Positions 1-7,285 of a stretch of 47,813 bases of DNA are shown piece after piece; position 1 is the first letter of the stretch, and each line of letters starts with the position of its first letter. Below the pieces are notes generated by a model. The model was not told where the DNA came from, did no database searches, and saw only the letters and a program-made list of their open reading frames with translations. The position numbers and the translations under genes are program-made. Location of the stretch: positions 1-47,813 of the forward strand of contig CALVNW010000010.1 of assembly GCA_944350015.1 (NCBI GenBank), read 5' to 3'. This DNA comes from an uncultured Clostridia bacterium. GTDB taxonomy: Bacteria; Bacillota; Clostridia; Christensenellales; UBA1242.

Positions 1-138
1 TATTTTATTTCCAGTCTTGAATGAACGGATTTTGTAGTTGTTTGCAAGTTTTCTAATAAGAAACTCGCTAAGACCAGTATTTGGGTCTTCCTTTTTTAAC
101 AATTGTAATGTTTCAGTTATTGTTCTAATTCTTTTCAT
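1..138 (-). CDS. Excisionase-like small HTH protein (3' end cut by window)
   Basis: An open frame runs from an ATG at 138 on the minus strand to the window edge, 46 codons with no stop. An AGAGG ribosome site sits just upstream. The visible protein begins MKRIRTITETLQLLKK and continues with LSEFLIRKLANNYKIRSFK, then TGNKI. This is the pattern of small excisionase/MerR-like DNA-binding proteins of Bacillota mobile elements (helix-turn-helix with a KxxKxGxK-like wing). Such proteins usually direct excision or act as recombination directionality factors. Its place in a tRNA-integrated element fits that role. The C-terminus is outside the window, so family assignment is by N-terminal pattern only. 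Confidence 0.6.
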   Translation of the reverse strand, partial: MKRIRTITETLQLLKKEDPNTGLSEFLIRKLANNYKIRSFKTGNKI

Positions 139-639
139 GATACCTCTCTGTGTGCTGATGCACACTAGACTTGAGGTTCTATGCGAAACAAAAAGTACCG
201 CAAAGAACTTAACAAGTCCAGTGAAACAGCTAAATAAATAAAATAAAATCCTTGTATCTTTGAAATTTTGTAATCTTGTATCTTTTTAACTTTGTAACTT
301 TGTAATCTTGTTTGAATGCTCAAATTCCTTGCGAAAACCCTTTCAAATCGCTTGAAGCTATATTTCTTGGATAATTTATTCATTTTGAAATAAAGATTGC
401 GACAATCGTTTTTAACGGCTTTCCAAAACTTAAAATTGCCGACCACCAAATATTTTGATTATTTTTGATTTCTATTTGATTTATTTTAAAAATCAAAATC
501 ACAAAAAATCTATTATTTTTCAATATTTATGGCATTTTTTATTATTTTAATTTTGATTTTTGATTTTGCGAAAGTTTTTGCGTGACTGCCGCCCCGCTCA
601 TAAAAGGGTTTTGCTTAGAGATTTGACCGCCCCTGGGGG
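139..639. other. AT-rich non-coding stretch with short repeats, possible origin region
   Basis: There is no convincing gene here. The stretch holds two kinds of repeats. At 251-310, degenerate tandem units contain CTTGTATCTTT (251-261 and 275-285) and TTTGTAATCTTG (267-278 and 299-310). At 454-565 there are five direct copies of TTTGATT (454, 464, 475, 552, 559) and one inverted copy (491-497). A GC-rich island at about 585-640 ends at the stop codon of the neighbouring gene. Repeats this dense next to a replication-type gene look like iterons. That is inference; no DnaA-box cluster or nick site was recognised. Confidence 0.4.
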
Positions 640-1302
640 TTATTCTTCTAGAAGTGCATTTAATGTATTGTCGAATGCATCCTTAAATTTCTGAGAGTGA
701 GTCTGTCCTATAAGTTTGATATTTCCAATATCAAATAAAATATCTTTATCAGTTATCTCATCAATTTCTATTTTATCTTCAATAAAGCTTCTATAAAGAA
801 TATCTCCATAATGGATTTTTAAGTTTGCTAGTAGGGTACTAAACAATTCATTTTTATCAAGTTCTTTCACGCGCGCGTTTTCATGTATTATTTTTATTTT
901 TTTAATATCATAATAATCTATTGTTAGCACTCCGTTGCCTTCATCGTGGAAGCCGACTTCCGATAAGTTAAACTTGTTTGGTAATTTGTTTCCGAAAAGG
1001 ACATCGAAATCCACATAAATATGCATTTCGTTTTTTAGTTCAGCATATCTTTGTAACACTCCTTTTTCTTCTAGTGAAGTAATAATATTTCTTAGTTGAC
1101 GTTCTTTTACGTGTAATACTGGTAAGTCTTCAAGTATCTTTTTGTAGGTTAGTCTATAATATCTTTTTCCACTTATAAACTTGTACCTCATGTGCCCACT
1201 ATTAATAAATTGAGCAACATAATCTAGAAATAATAATTCATTAAGTTTAAGATCTAATCTTAAAACTATCTCTTGTTCAAATTCAAAAATAAATTGTCGC
1301 AT
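640..1302 (-). CDS. Probable replication protein: winged helix plus DnaA-N-like domain
   Basis: The protein is 220 aa with a GGAGG ribosome site. Residues about 15-100 read like the winged-helix N-terminus of phage and plasmid replication (DnaD/RepA-like) proteins: a helix with LDYVAQF, then the YRLTYKKILEDLP segment, and a recognition-helix-like RQLRNIITSLEEKGVL. Residues about 150-218 resemble DnaA domain I, with an amphipathic start (LLANLKIHYGDILY) and a final FKDAFDNTLNALLE helix. Such chimeras occur in mobile elements and are thought to recruit helicase machinery. Start and stop are coupled to the upstream 87-aa gene through a TAATG overlap. An AT-rich repeat region lies directly downstream. 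The function is inferred from fold-like patterns, not from a strong motif. Confidence 0.45.
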   Translation of the reverse strand: MRQFIFEFEQEIVLRLDLKLNELLFLDYVAQFINSGHMRYKFISGKRYYRLTYKKILEDLPVLHVKERQLRNIITSLEEKGVLQRYAELKNEMHIYVDFDVLFGNKLPNKFNLSEVGFHDEGNGVLTIDYYDIKKIKIIHENARVKELDKNELFSTLLANLKIHYGDILYRSFIEDKIEIDEITDKDILFDIGNIKLIGQTHSQKFKDAFDNTLNALLEE

Positions 1303-1565
1303 TAAACCTCCTTGCTGAATAAAAGATTTCTTAAATCTCTATTTAAGGTTGAGATGTTAAAATATTTCAACACATACTGTTTTCTTTCTTCGAATTCTCG
1401 AGTGTTTGGTGCCTCAAATAAATAAACAGCCAACATATCCTCTCTTCGTTCAATTAGTTGTTTCATTTTGTCAATTTCAAATAAATCTAAAATCTGGACA
1501 AACTTATCATCCATGTCTAGAAGTTCAGATAATTCAATATCAAAATTTTCTTTTAATTTAATCAT
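1302..1565 (-). CDS. Small hypothetical protein, 87 aa
   Basis: The protein is acidic and helical (87 aa). It has a clear GGAGG site 5 bases before the ATG. Its stop codon overlaps the start of the downstream replication-type gene as TAATG, so the two are translationally coupled and probably act together. I see no recognisable motif. The sequence is rich in Asp, Glu, Leu and Phe, with short helices such as FVQILDLFEIDKMKQLI. It could be a partner or regulator of the replication protein. That is inferred only from the coupling. Confidence 0.6.
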   Translation of the reverse strand: MIKLKENFDIELSELLDMDDKFVQILDLFEIDKMKQLIERREDMLAVYLFEAPNTREFEERKQYVLKYFNISTLNRDLRNLLFSKEV

Positions 1566-1581
1566 ATTTCCTCCAATTAAA

Positions 1582-1624
1582 TTTTTTGTTGCAACAAAAA
1601 AAGAGTAAACTTTAATTTACTCTT
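1582..1624 (-). terminator. Palindrome and rho-independent terminator
   Basis: AAGAGTAAA (1601-1609) pairs perfectly with TTTACTCTT (1616-1624) around a 6-base loop. On the minus strand it is followed by a run of seven T, so it terminates the 256-aa gene at 1676-2446. Directly beside it, 1582-1601 is a perfect 20-base palindrome (T6 GTTG / CAAC A6). This lies just upstream of the ribosome site of the 87-aa gene and may be an operator. Confidence 0.75.
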
Positions 1625-1675
1625 CGCACTCATTATATAATAGGATTGAAATAGCACTAAAATCGTCCCAAAATT

Positions 1676-2446
1676 TTAAAAATTACCATCTTCGTCCATT
1701 ATTTCACTTACTCTAGCTAGTTCTGTGTAAGCCCATTTCATATCTTGAAAATATCTATCTGGCTTATCATTAACTTCTAGATCTAATATAATATTACAAA
1801 GAAGTTCGCTTTCCATTTCTGCTAAGCGTTTGTTCCTTTTACTTTTAAAAATAGGTAAAGCAACTTTGTATGAAAATAAATTGCTTTGTATAATATATTC
1901 TTGTGCAACCATTTTATATATTTTATTAACTAAATTCTCGGCAGTTTTCTTTTTGCCATCTAAATATTTTTTTGAATATTCACTTAACGACATTCCATTT
2001 TTAAATATTTCAGTATAGGGAAGTTCATAATCTTTTAAATCACTTTGAAATAAGTTGTTAAGAAATTTTATATCTTTTTTAATGTTTATAAGTTCGTCTT
2101 TTGTAATCCCTACAAACACACAATCTTTTATATTTTTTCCTTCATTCGTTAGTAAAAATTTATCCAATTTCGCTTGATCGTTTTTTAATCTACGAAGCAC
2201 AACTCTTGCTCGTTCATATGGGTTTGCGGGCAAGTATCTTTTTTCATAACTTTTACTTATCTCTTTTGAATACTCATCATTATTTTTCTTTTCCAACTCT
2301 TCTTTGCAAATCTCAACAGAGCTTTTAATATCTTCAATCAGCTCTTTATAATCTGCTAGTTTCTTTGAAGAATTGTTTTCAAAATTGTCTAAGCTATCAC
2401 ATATTTCATCAAACATTGCTTCAATAGTTGCTCTTTTATTTGCCAT
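1676..2446 (-). CDS. Hypothetical coiled-coil protein, 256 aa
   Basis: I do not recognise this 256-aa protein. It is highly charged and mostly helical. Residues about 15-75 are Lys/Glu-rich with heptad-like spacing (coiled coil), followed by a basic stretch (ARVVLRRLKNDQAKLDKFL) and further helices. There is no signal peptide or membrane segment. It starts at ATG 2446 with a weak AGG site and has its own terminator downstream, so it is probably a single-gene transcript. It lies between the replication-type genes and the methyltransferase operon of the element. A structural or DNA-associated role is possible, but nothing in the sequence shows it. Confidence 0.55.
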   Translation of the reverse strand: MANKRATIEAMFDEICDSLDNFENNSSKKLADYKELIEDIKSSVEICKEELEKKNNDEYSKEISKSYEKRYLPANPYERARVVLRRLKNDQAKLDKFLLTNEGKNIKDCVFVGITKDELINIKKDIKFLNNLFQSDLKDYELPYTEIFKNGMSLSEYSKKYLDGKKKTAENLVNKIYKMVAQEYIIQSNLFSYKVALPIFKSKRNKRLAEMESELLCNIILDLEVNDKPDRYFQDMKWAYTELARVSEIMDEDGNF

Positions 2447-2494
2447 AATATAATCCTCATGTTTATTATAACATAAACCATTTTATTTTTTTAT

Positions 2495-2518
2495 AAAAAA
2501 GAACGGATTTCTCCGTTC
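2495..2518 (-). terminator. Rho-independent terminator of the GHKL/methyltransferase operon
   Basis: GAACGGA (2501-2507) and TCCGTTC (2512-2518) form a 7-bp stem with a 4-base loop. On the minus strand a T run (2495-2500) follows. It lies 15 bp past the stop of the LAGLIDADG-like gene and marks the end of the operon. Confidence 0.85.
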
Positions 2519-2532
2519 AATTATAAAAATTT

Positions 2533-3405
2533 TTACTTATAATATCCTAAATCTTTAGCCAATTCAGTCCAAGAATTATAGTGTTTTCCTCTTATTTTCT
2601 CTGGTAAAGAAGCATCGTTCTCCATAGGATGATGAAGTTTAATCCTTGTTTTTGCCGCTTTTTCCCAATAAAATTGATGGGTTTGTTCTTTAGTTAAATG
2701 TAAAGTTAACTCTTGAGCATATTTCTCTAATGATTTTTGTTTATGACTAATATTGAATCCAATTGGAAGGAATTCATTTGCCCAAATTTTTAATTGATGT
2801 TCTTTTTTCCAATACAATGGTTTTCCTGCATTATATTTTTTTAAATTTGAATCTCTAAAATTTGGATGCCCAAAATCAATAGTTTGTACAGGAATGTTTA
2901 AATCCTTTAACATATTTGCTATATCGATTACCATTTGCCAATTGCCTGGAACCTCAATATAAACCCTATGTTGACCTTCTTGCCCATAAGCAATATTGGT
3001 TTTTCGAATATATCCTGTCACATCTGCTAGCCCCCTTAAAAGCGCTTGCTTTTCCTCATTTGTCATAGAAAAAAGCTCTTGGTTCATAACCATTGAAGAA
3101 TGATGTTTCTTATCTCCAATAAATCTTAAAATTTCTCTCATCGTATATTCTTCATTTTGCATTGTGAAAGAAAAACTTGTAGCTCTTTTGTTTTCGGATA
3201 TTGGTAACTTATATCCAATAAGAGGTTCTATAATATTTCTAATGTCAACCAAACTGCTTTTTACATAAATAGAAACCTCTCTTCCTTCATCGTCCATCAA
3301 ATTTTTGTGAGGTATTTCGATGGAAATTGTTGTAGTGTCGTTATTCTTATGAACTTCACCATTTCCTAAAATCATTCCTATTAAATAAGCCATTTGTGTA
3401 TTCAT
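2533..3405 (-). CDS. LAGLIDADG-like protein beside methyltransferase
   Basis: The protein is 290 aa. Two LAGLIDADG-like helices can be seen: AYLIGMILGNGEV (6-18) and LLRGLADVTGYI (122-133), each followed by a beta-rich stretch as in the homing-endonuclease fold. The position normally holding the metal-binding Asp/Glu is Asn in the first helix (N15) and Thr in the second (T130); D127 is two residues upstream. A C-terminal region (about 225-290, with LPEKIRGKHYNSWTELAKDL) is extra to a minimal enzyme. The gene follows the fused methyltransferase by 13 bp and ends the operon. Two roles are plausible: the restriction nuclease of this modification cluster, or a DNA-binding protein that lost cleavage. 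There is no intron or intein context, so ordinary homing is unlikely. Confidence 0.6.
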   Translation of the reverse strand: MNTQMAYLIGMILGNGEVHKNNDTTTISIEIPHKNLMDDEGREVSIYVKSSLVDIRNIIEPLIGYKLPISENKRATSFSFTMQNEEYTMREILRFIGDKKHHSSMVMNQELFSMTNEEKQALLRGLADVTGYIRKTNIAYGQEGQHRVYIEVPGNWQMVIDIANMLKDLNIPVQTIDFGHPNFRDSNLKKYNAGKPLYWKKEHQLKIWANEFLPIGFNISHKQKSLEKYAQELTLHLTKEQTHQFYWEKAAKTRIKLHHPMENDASLPEKIRGKHYNSWTELAKDLGYYK

Positions 3406-3418
3406 TAGTTTTTTCTCC

Positions 3419-5533
3419 TTAATTTTTATTGTTAGCTAAGTTTTTATAAATTGTGTCAGCGATTGCTTTAGCCATTAATGGGGGAACAGCATTGCCTATT
3501 TGTGTTCTAATTGCAACTTTAGTCCCATAAAATACAAATTTATCATCAAACGATTGTAGTCTTGCAGCTTCTCTTGGGGTTATAGCTCTATTTAAAAATG
3601 GATGATTGTTTGTACCATTTGAAGCCGCATCAAATCTAGTATCAATTGTAGGTGATGGCTCATCCCACTTTAAACGCCCCCAAGTTGAATGAAATTTTTG
3701 TTTTCCTAATAGTTCCTTTGGTAGATATTCTTTACCTTTTTCTGGAGGGATCATTTTTAATTTATCTATCGCTATTTTAGCATGATTCGAAGCTTTATGA
3801 TTATATAATTTTTCGGAATTTTTTCTCATACTTATTTGATATTGAGATGTTGCAAAAGTTTTGTAGTTTTGTTCGAATTCGCCTTCATTGGCTTCCCAAT
3901 ATGCTAAGTCTTCTATTGCCTCACGAACCGTTACCGACTTACTTACGGTAGGTAATGGAAGAGTTATCTTTTTTTCTTTACAGCAAATGAATATTGTTCT
4001 TTCTCTTGTTTGAGGCACTCCAAAATCCGTCGCTTTAAGAACTCCGACATCAACTTTGTATCCCAATCTTTCAATAGTGCAAACAATTTCATTTTTGAAC
4101 CAACCATTAGATGTAGATAGTAAAGCTTTTACATTTTCAATTACAAATACTTCTGGTTGCAGTTTCTCTACCAAATTAAGATATTCTACAAATAAGAAGT
4201 TCCTTGGATCTTTTAGTCCTAATTTTTTTCCTTTTAAAGAAAACCCTTGACAAGGTGGTCCGCCAATTATCATATTAACGCCACGTTTTATTGATAATTC
4301 TACAACCTTATCTTTTATCGTGTTGTTTTTAATATCTCCAACAACCACATCTACTTCAGGCATATTTTTCTTTAAAGTTTCTACTAATTTTTCATCAATA
4401 TCTAATGCTACAACTGTTTTAAAGTGTGGATTTTGATGCATTCCATATGACATACCACCAGCACCGCAAAACAAGTCTAACATTTTAAATTGTTTTTCGT
4501 CTATCATTTTTCTTTTATTTCTAATTAATATTCTCTTAAATATTTCCTTTCCATTTATTGTAGGTTTAAATAAATCAAACTCATTGTCAGAACCATGATT
4601 TGCCTCTCCTACAATCTCAAACTGTTCTTCATTATGGTATTTTAAGTAGGTAAGAGGAACGCCCATAATGCCCGAATAATCCTTAGGAATATCCAAAACT
4701 TTTGCTACATTGATTGCATCGTAATTATCAAATTTAGGGTATTTCTTTGGGTCGTAATATGCTGTCAGTTCTAACTTTAAGTGTTTTCTTTCAGTGTCCA
4801 AATTTGTTAACCACATTGCATTGCCTAAACTTCGCCATTTTTGTCCGTTTTCGTCTACCCAATATCTAGTAGTCCTAGGTTGTGTATCTTTGGGAACTTT
4901 GAATGCCATATCGCCAAACTTATATCCAATCCAAGCTTTGCCACTCTTTATTAATGGAAACACTTCTTTGTATGTTAAAGCATTTTGATTACCAATAATT
5001 AAATATTTTTTATTGTATCTTATAAGTAATGAAAATAGTTCAGCAAATTTTGAAAATGGGGGGTTGGTAACGACAATATCCGCCTCTTTTAAATACTCAA
5101 TACATTCGTTACTACGAAAATCTCCGTCGCCCTTTAATTTTTTTACCAACCTTTTACTTTTTAGAAATTTTAAAATTTTGTCATCATTTATTTCTTTTTC
5201 TTCTTTGATATCAATTTTATTTACAATCATTACATAAGCATGATCCTTACTCAACACTTTATTATTGGTGTCTTTTAAACCAAATTCATCAACAATACGA
5301 GAGTTTTTATATGACGTACAAATTAGTTTTTTTAATTTAAATGTATTAAAATTTTTTAAGAAGTAATTAGCAAAAGCAGATTTGTAAGGGTCATCGCAAT
5401 TACACAGAACAATTTTATTTTTAAACTGGTCTACATAATGAGAAACTTCATCTTCGACTGTTTTATAATCAGTGTACCATTCGTCAGTATTGTCTGAATA
5501 CTTTGCTTTATTCAATATCGAGTTCCCATTCAT
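3419..5533 (-). CDS. Fused EcoRI-type adenine and cytosine-C5 DNA methyltransferase
   Basis: I chose the ATG at 5533 (704 aa) because AAAGGAG lies 8 bases before it; an upstream in-frame start at 5578 has no such site. Residues 1-340 look like the EcoRI adenine methyltransferase family: an early WYTDY segment, a CNCDDPY motif (44-50), and the catalytic TNPPFSKF (156-163). Residues about 349-704 are a complete C5-cytosine methyltransferase: DLFCGAGG (353-360), GGPPCQG with nucleophile C428, IENV (465-468), QTRER (508-512), and a C-terminal PREAARLQSF and IGNAVPP. One polypeptide could thus place both m6A and m5C marks. It sits between the DUF6339-like gene and the LAGLIDADG-like gene of the operon. 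Target sites cannot be read from the sequence. Confidence 0.88.
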   Translation of the reverse strand: MNGNSILNKAKYSDNTDEWYTDYKTVEDEVSHYVDQFKNKIVLCNCDDPYKSAFANYFLKNFNTFKLKKLICTSYKNSRIVDEFGLKDTNNKVLSKDHAYVMIVNKIDIKEEKEINDDKILKFLKSKRLVKKLKGDGDFRSNECIEYLKEADIVVTNPPFSKFAELFSLLIRYNKKYLIIGNQNALTYKEVFPLIKSGKAWIGYKFGDMAFKVPKDTQPRTTRYWVDENGQKWRSLGNAMWLTNLDTERKHLKLELTAYYDPKKYPKFDNYDAINVAKVLDIPKDYSGIMGVPLTYLKYHNEEQFEIVGEANHGSDNEFDLFKPTINGKEIFKRILIRNKRKMIDEKQFKMLDLFCGAGGMSYGMHQNPHFKTVVALDIDEKLVETLKKNMPEVDVVVGDIKNNTIKDKVVELSIKRGVNMIIGGPPCQGFSLKGKKLGLKDPRNFLFVEYLNLVEKLQPEVFVIENVKALLSTSNGWFKNEIVCTIERLGYKVDVGVLKATDFGVPQTRERTIFICCKEKKITLPLPTVSKSVTVREAIEDLAYWEANEGEFEQNYKTFATSQYQISMRKNSEKLYNHKASNHAKIAIDKLKMIPPEKGKEYLPKELLGKQKFHSTWGRLKWDEPSPTIDTRFDAASNGTNNHPFLNRAITPREAARLQSFDDKFVFYGTKVAIRTQIGNAVPPLMAKAIADTIYKNLANNKN

Positions 5534-5661
5534 TAAAATTACTCCTTTGTTTTTCATTAAGTATACCATACTTTTCATAAAATTGTATTGATATTGAAAT
5601 ATTTTATTGAAAAACCAAAAAATTTTAATGGAGATGAGTCGAAAATATTGTAATTATTCTT

Positions 5662-6390
5662 TTAATTTCTCATATCTAGTATGTAATTTTTTGAAATTTC
5701 TTGAATTTCTTCAACAGATAAGAAATCCAACATGCTCACTGCTCCATATCTATTTAAATATTTAGCCAAACTGCGCCATTCTTCCATGATAACATCTTCA
5801 TATTCTATAGAGTCATTTATTTCTGCAATTGCACTTAATATGCCTACAATTACATTTTTATTCATGCTAAATTTTCTTTCAACTAAACTCAAACATAGAT
5901 CCGAGTTTGATAATAAAAGTTCGGTCAATACAAATGGGTTGCTTCGTCCTTCTTGATATGTTAAATACCCATACCACCACAACCTAGATATTCCATTTCT
6001 AAATAGTCCAATTCTTGATCCTTTAAACGAATCGCAAAAAAATCTATCCTTAATAGAACCTTCAGTATCTGGATTCCATCTATGCTGAATATAGTTAAAA
6101 AATACTTCGTGTGACAACCATGTCCACAAATAAACATTGCTTGCTTGTTCAGGAGTTAGCTTTTTCATGGACATATATAAATTTTTTACATTAATTATAT
6201 CATCTTCGATGTTGTGAGTATTTTCATATAAAGAGAAATTGTCAACTACTACACTAGACTCTTTTGAAAAACCACCTTGAGGAAAAATAGTTTCAGTTAT
6301 AGAATCTTTTAATTTATATAATTCCAGATTCTTATTAACACCTTTGTATAGTTGTTCATAAGCCCCTTCTGTTAAATACTTTAACTTCAT
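5662..6390 (-). CDS. DUF6339-like protein in GHKL operon
   Basis: The protein is 242 aa, with AAAGGAG before the ATG. It overlaps the upstream 297-aa gene by one base (TAATG). The central region holds LWTWLSHEVFFNYIQHRW (about 107-124), then RFFCDS, GISRLWWYGYLTY and a helical C-terminus. This aromatic-rich pattern is what I remember of the DUF6339 family, found in restriction-like and defence operons, but I cannot confirm it by search. No catalytic motif of a known nuclease is obvious. The gap to the following methyltransferase is 128 bp, the longest in the operon. The tight coupling to the 297-aa and GHKL genes suggests one complex. Confidence 0.6.
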   Translation of the reverse strand: MKLKYLTEGAYEQLYKGVNKNLELYKLKDSITETIFPQGGFSKESSVVVDNFSLYENTHNIEDDIINVKNLYMSMKKLTPEQASNVYLWTWLSHEVFFNYIQHRWNPDTEGSIKDRFFCDSFKGSRIGLFRNGISRLWWYGYLTYQEGRSNPFVLTELLLSNSDLCLSLVERKFSMNKNVIVGILSAIAEINDSIEYEDVIMEEWRSLAKYLNRYGAVSMLDFLSVEEIQEISKNYILDMRN

Positions 6391-7283
6391 TATTTTTCTC
6401 CTTTGTCACTGTATAGTTCATTAATTATATAATCAATATTTGACACAGCTGTTGATACTATAGGTAATATTTTATTTGCTACTTCAGATAATGAGTAAGT
6501 GGAATTTAAATCAATTTTTAAATGTTTAAGACGAGACGACAGAACTACATACCATTTTTTTGTTTTATAGCTTTCCAAATCATCTTCATTTGCATTTTTT
6601 ATTGCAGATAATACGTCTACAAGTGCAGGTGTAACAAATAAACTTGATAAAACAATTCTGTAGCTAGGTTCTTGTGATATTTTATTATAAAGACCATGCA
6701 ATCTTTCGTTTAAAGTGATTGATATATGATCATACTCCCAGCTTACTGTATAATCTTCTTTTAAATCATAGTCCACATGTATTTTAAAAATTGAAGGTTT
6801 ATCAGCTAGAGGGTCAAATTTGTTTAAAATAATATGTAAACCATTAGCTTCTGCTAAAAAATCACCTTTTCTTATAGAAATAGTAGAACTTCCAAACAAT
6901 ACCTTGTTATGCTCATTTAGAATAAATCCATCTTTATCTACATTAGAAACGATAAAAGGCTTTATGTCTATATAATCTCCTAACTCATTTTTATTTATTT
7001 CAAGCTCTAATTTTGTTGATTCACTATCAAAAGAAAAAGCCTTTCTATAATTAGTCATTTTACTTTCTAAGTATAAAACAACCTTAGCTTCTTTATCTAG
7101 AATCATTTTCTCTAAACCAAAACAAATAAGTTCATATTCTATTGTTAAAGTAAACTTTCCATTAATTTCTTTTTTAGAATTAAAAACTTCTTCTTGATCG
7201 CTAATTGTAAACTTGCAATCAATGTAATCCTCCGAACCTTCTTTTAAAATAGGGTGGGGAAAGCTAACATTGGTTCTTCTCAT
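6390..7283 (-). CDS. Unknown 297-aa protein coupled to GHKL ATPase
   Basis: I do not recognise this protein. It starts MRRTNVSFPHPILKEG. Residues 20-190 alternate short beta-like strands (KFTLTIEYELICFG, TVSWEYDHISITL); residues about 200-290 are helical (LSSLFVTPALVDVLSAIK). There is no membrane segment or signal peptide. The ribosome site GAGGT lies within the last codons of the GHKL gene, with only a 2-bp gap between genes. The stop overlaps the start of the DUF6339-like gene. So it is translated in step with both neighbours and is probably a core subunit of the same system. The PHPIL start and mixed strand-helix layout could suit a DNA- or protein-binding adaptor, which is speculation. 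Confidence 0.65.
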   Translation of the reverse strand: MRRTNVSFPHPILKEGSEDYIDCKFTISDQEEVFNSKKEINGKFTLTIEYELICFGLEKMILDKEAKVVLYLESKMTNYRKAFSFDSESTKLELEINKNELGDYIDIKPFIVSNVDKDGFILNEHNKVLFGSSTISIRKGDFLAEANGLHIILNKFDPLADKPSIFKIHVDYDLKEDYTVSWEYDHISITLNERLHGLYNKISQEPSYRIVLSSLFVTPALVDVLSAIKNANEDDLESYKTKKWYVVLSSRLKHLKIDLNSTYSLSEVANKILPIVSTAVSNIDYIINELYSDKGEK

Positions 7284-7285
7284 AT

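Noticed and set aside
165-449. 94-aa minus-strand frame next to the excisionase-like gene
   Set aside because: It runs through degenerate tandem repeats, has no ribosome site, and its C-terminus reads as repetitive KIQDYKISKIQ. It is probably chance.
5534-5578. Upstream start for the fused methyltransferase
   Set aside because: It would add 15 residues, but the ribosome site at the inner ATG (5533) is much better.
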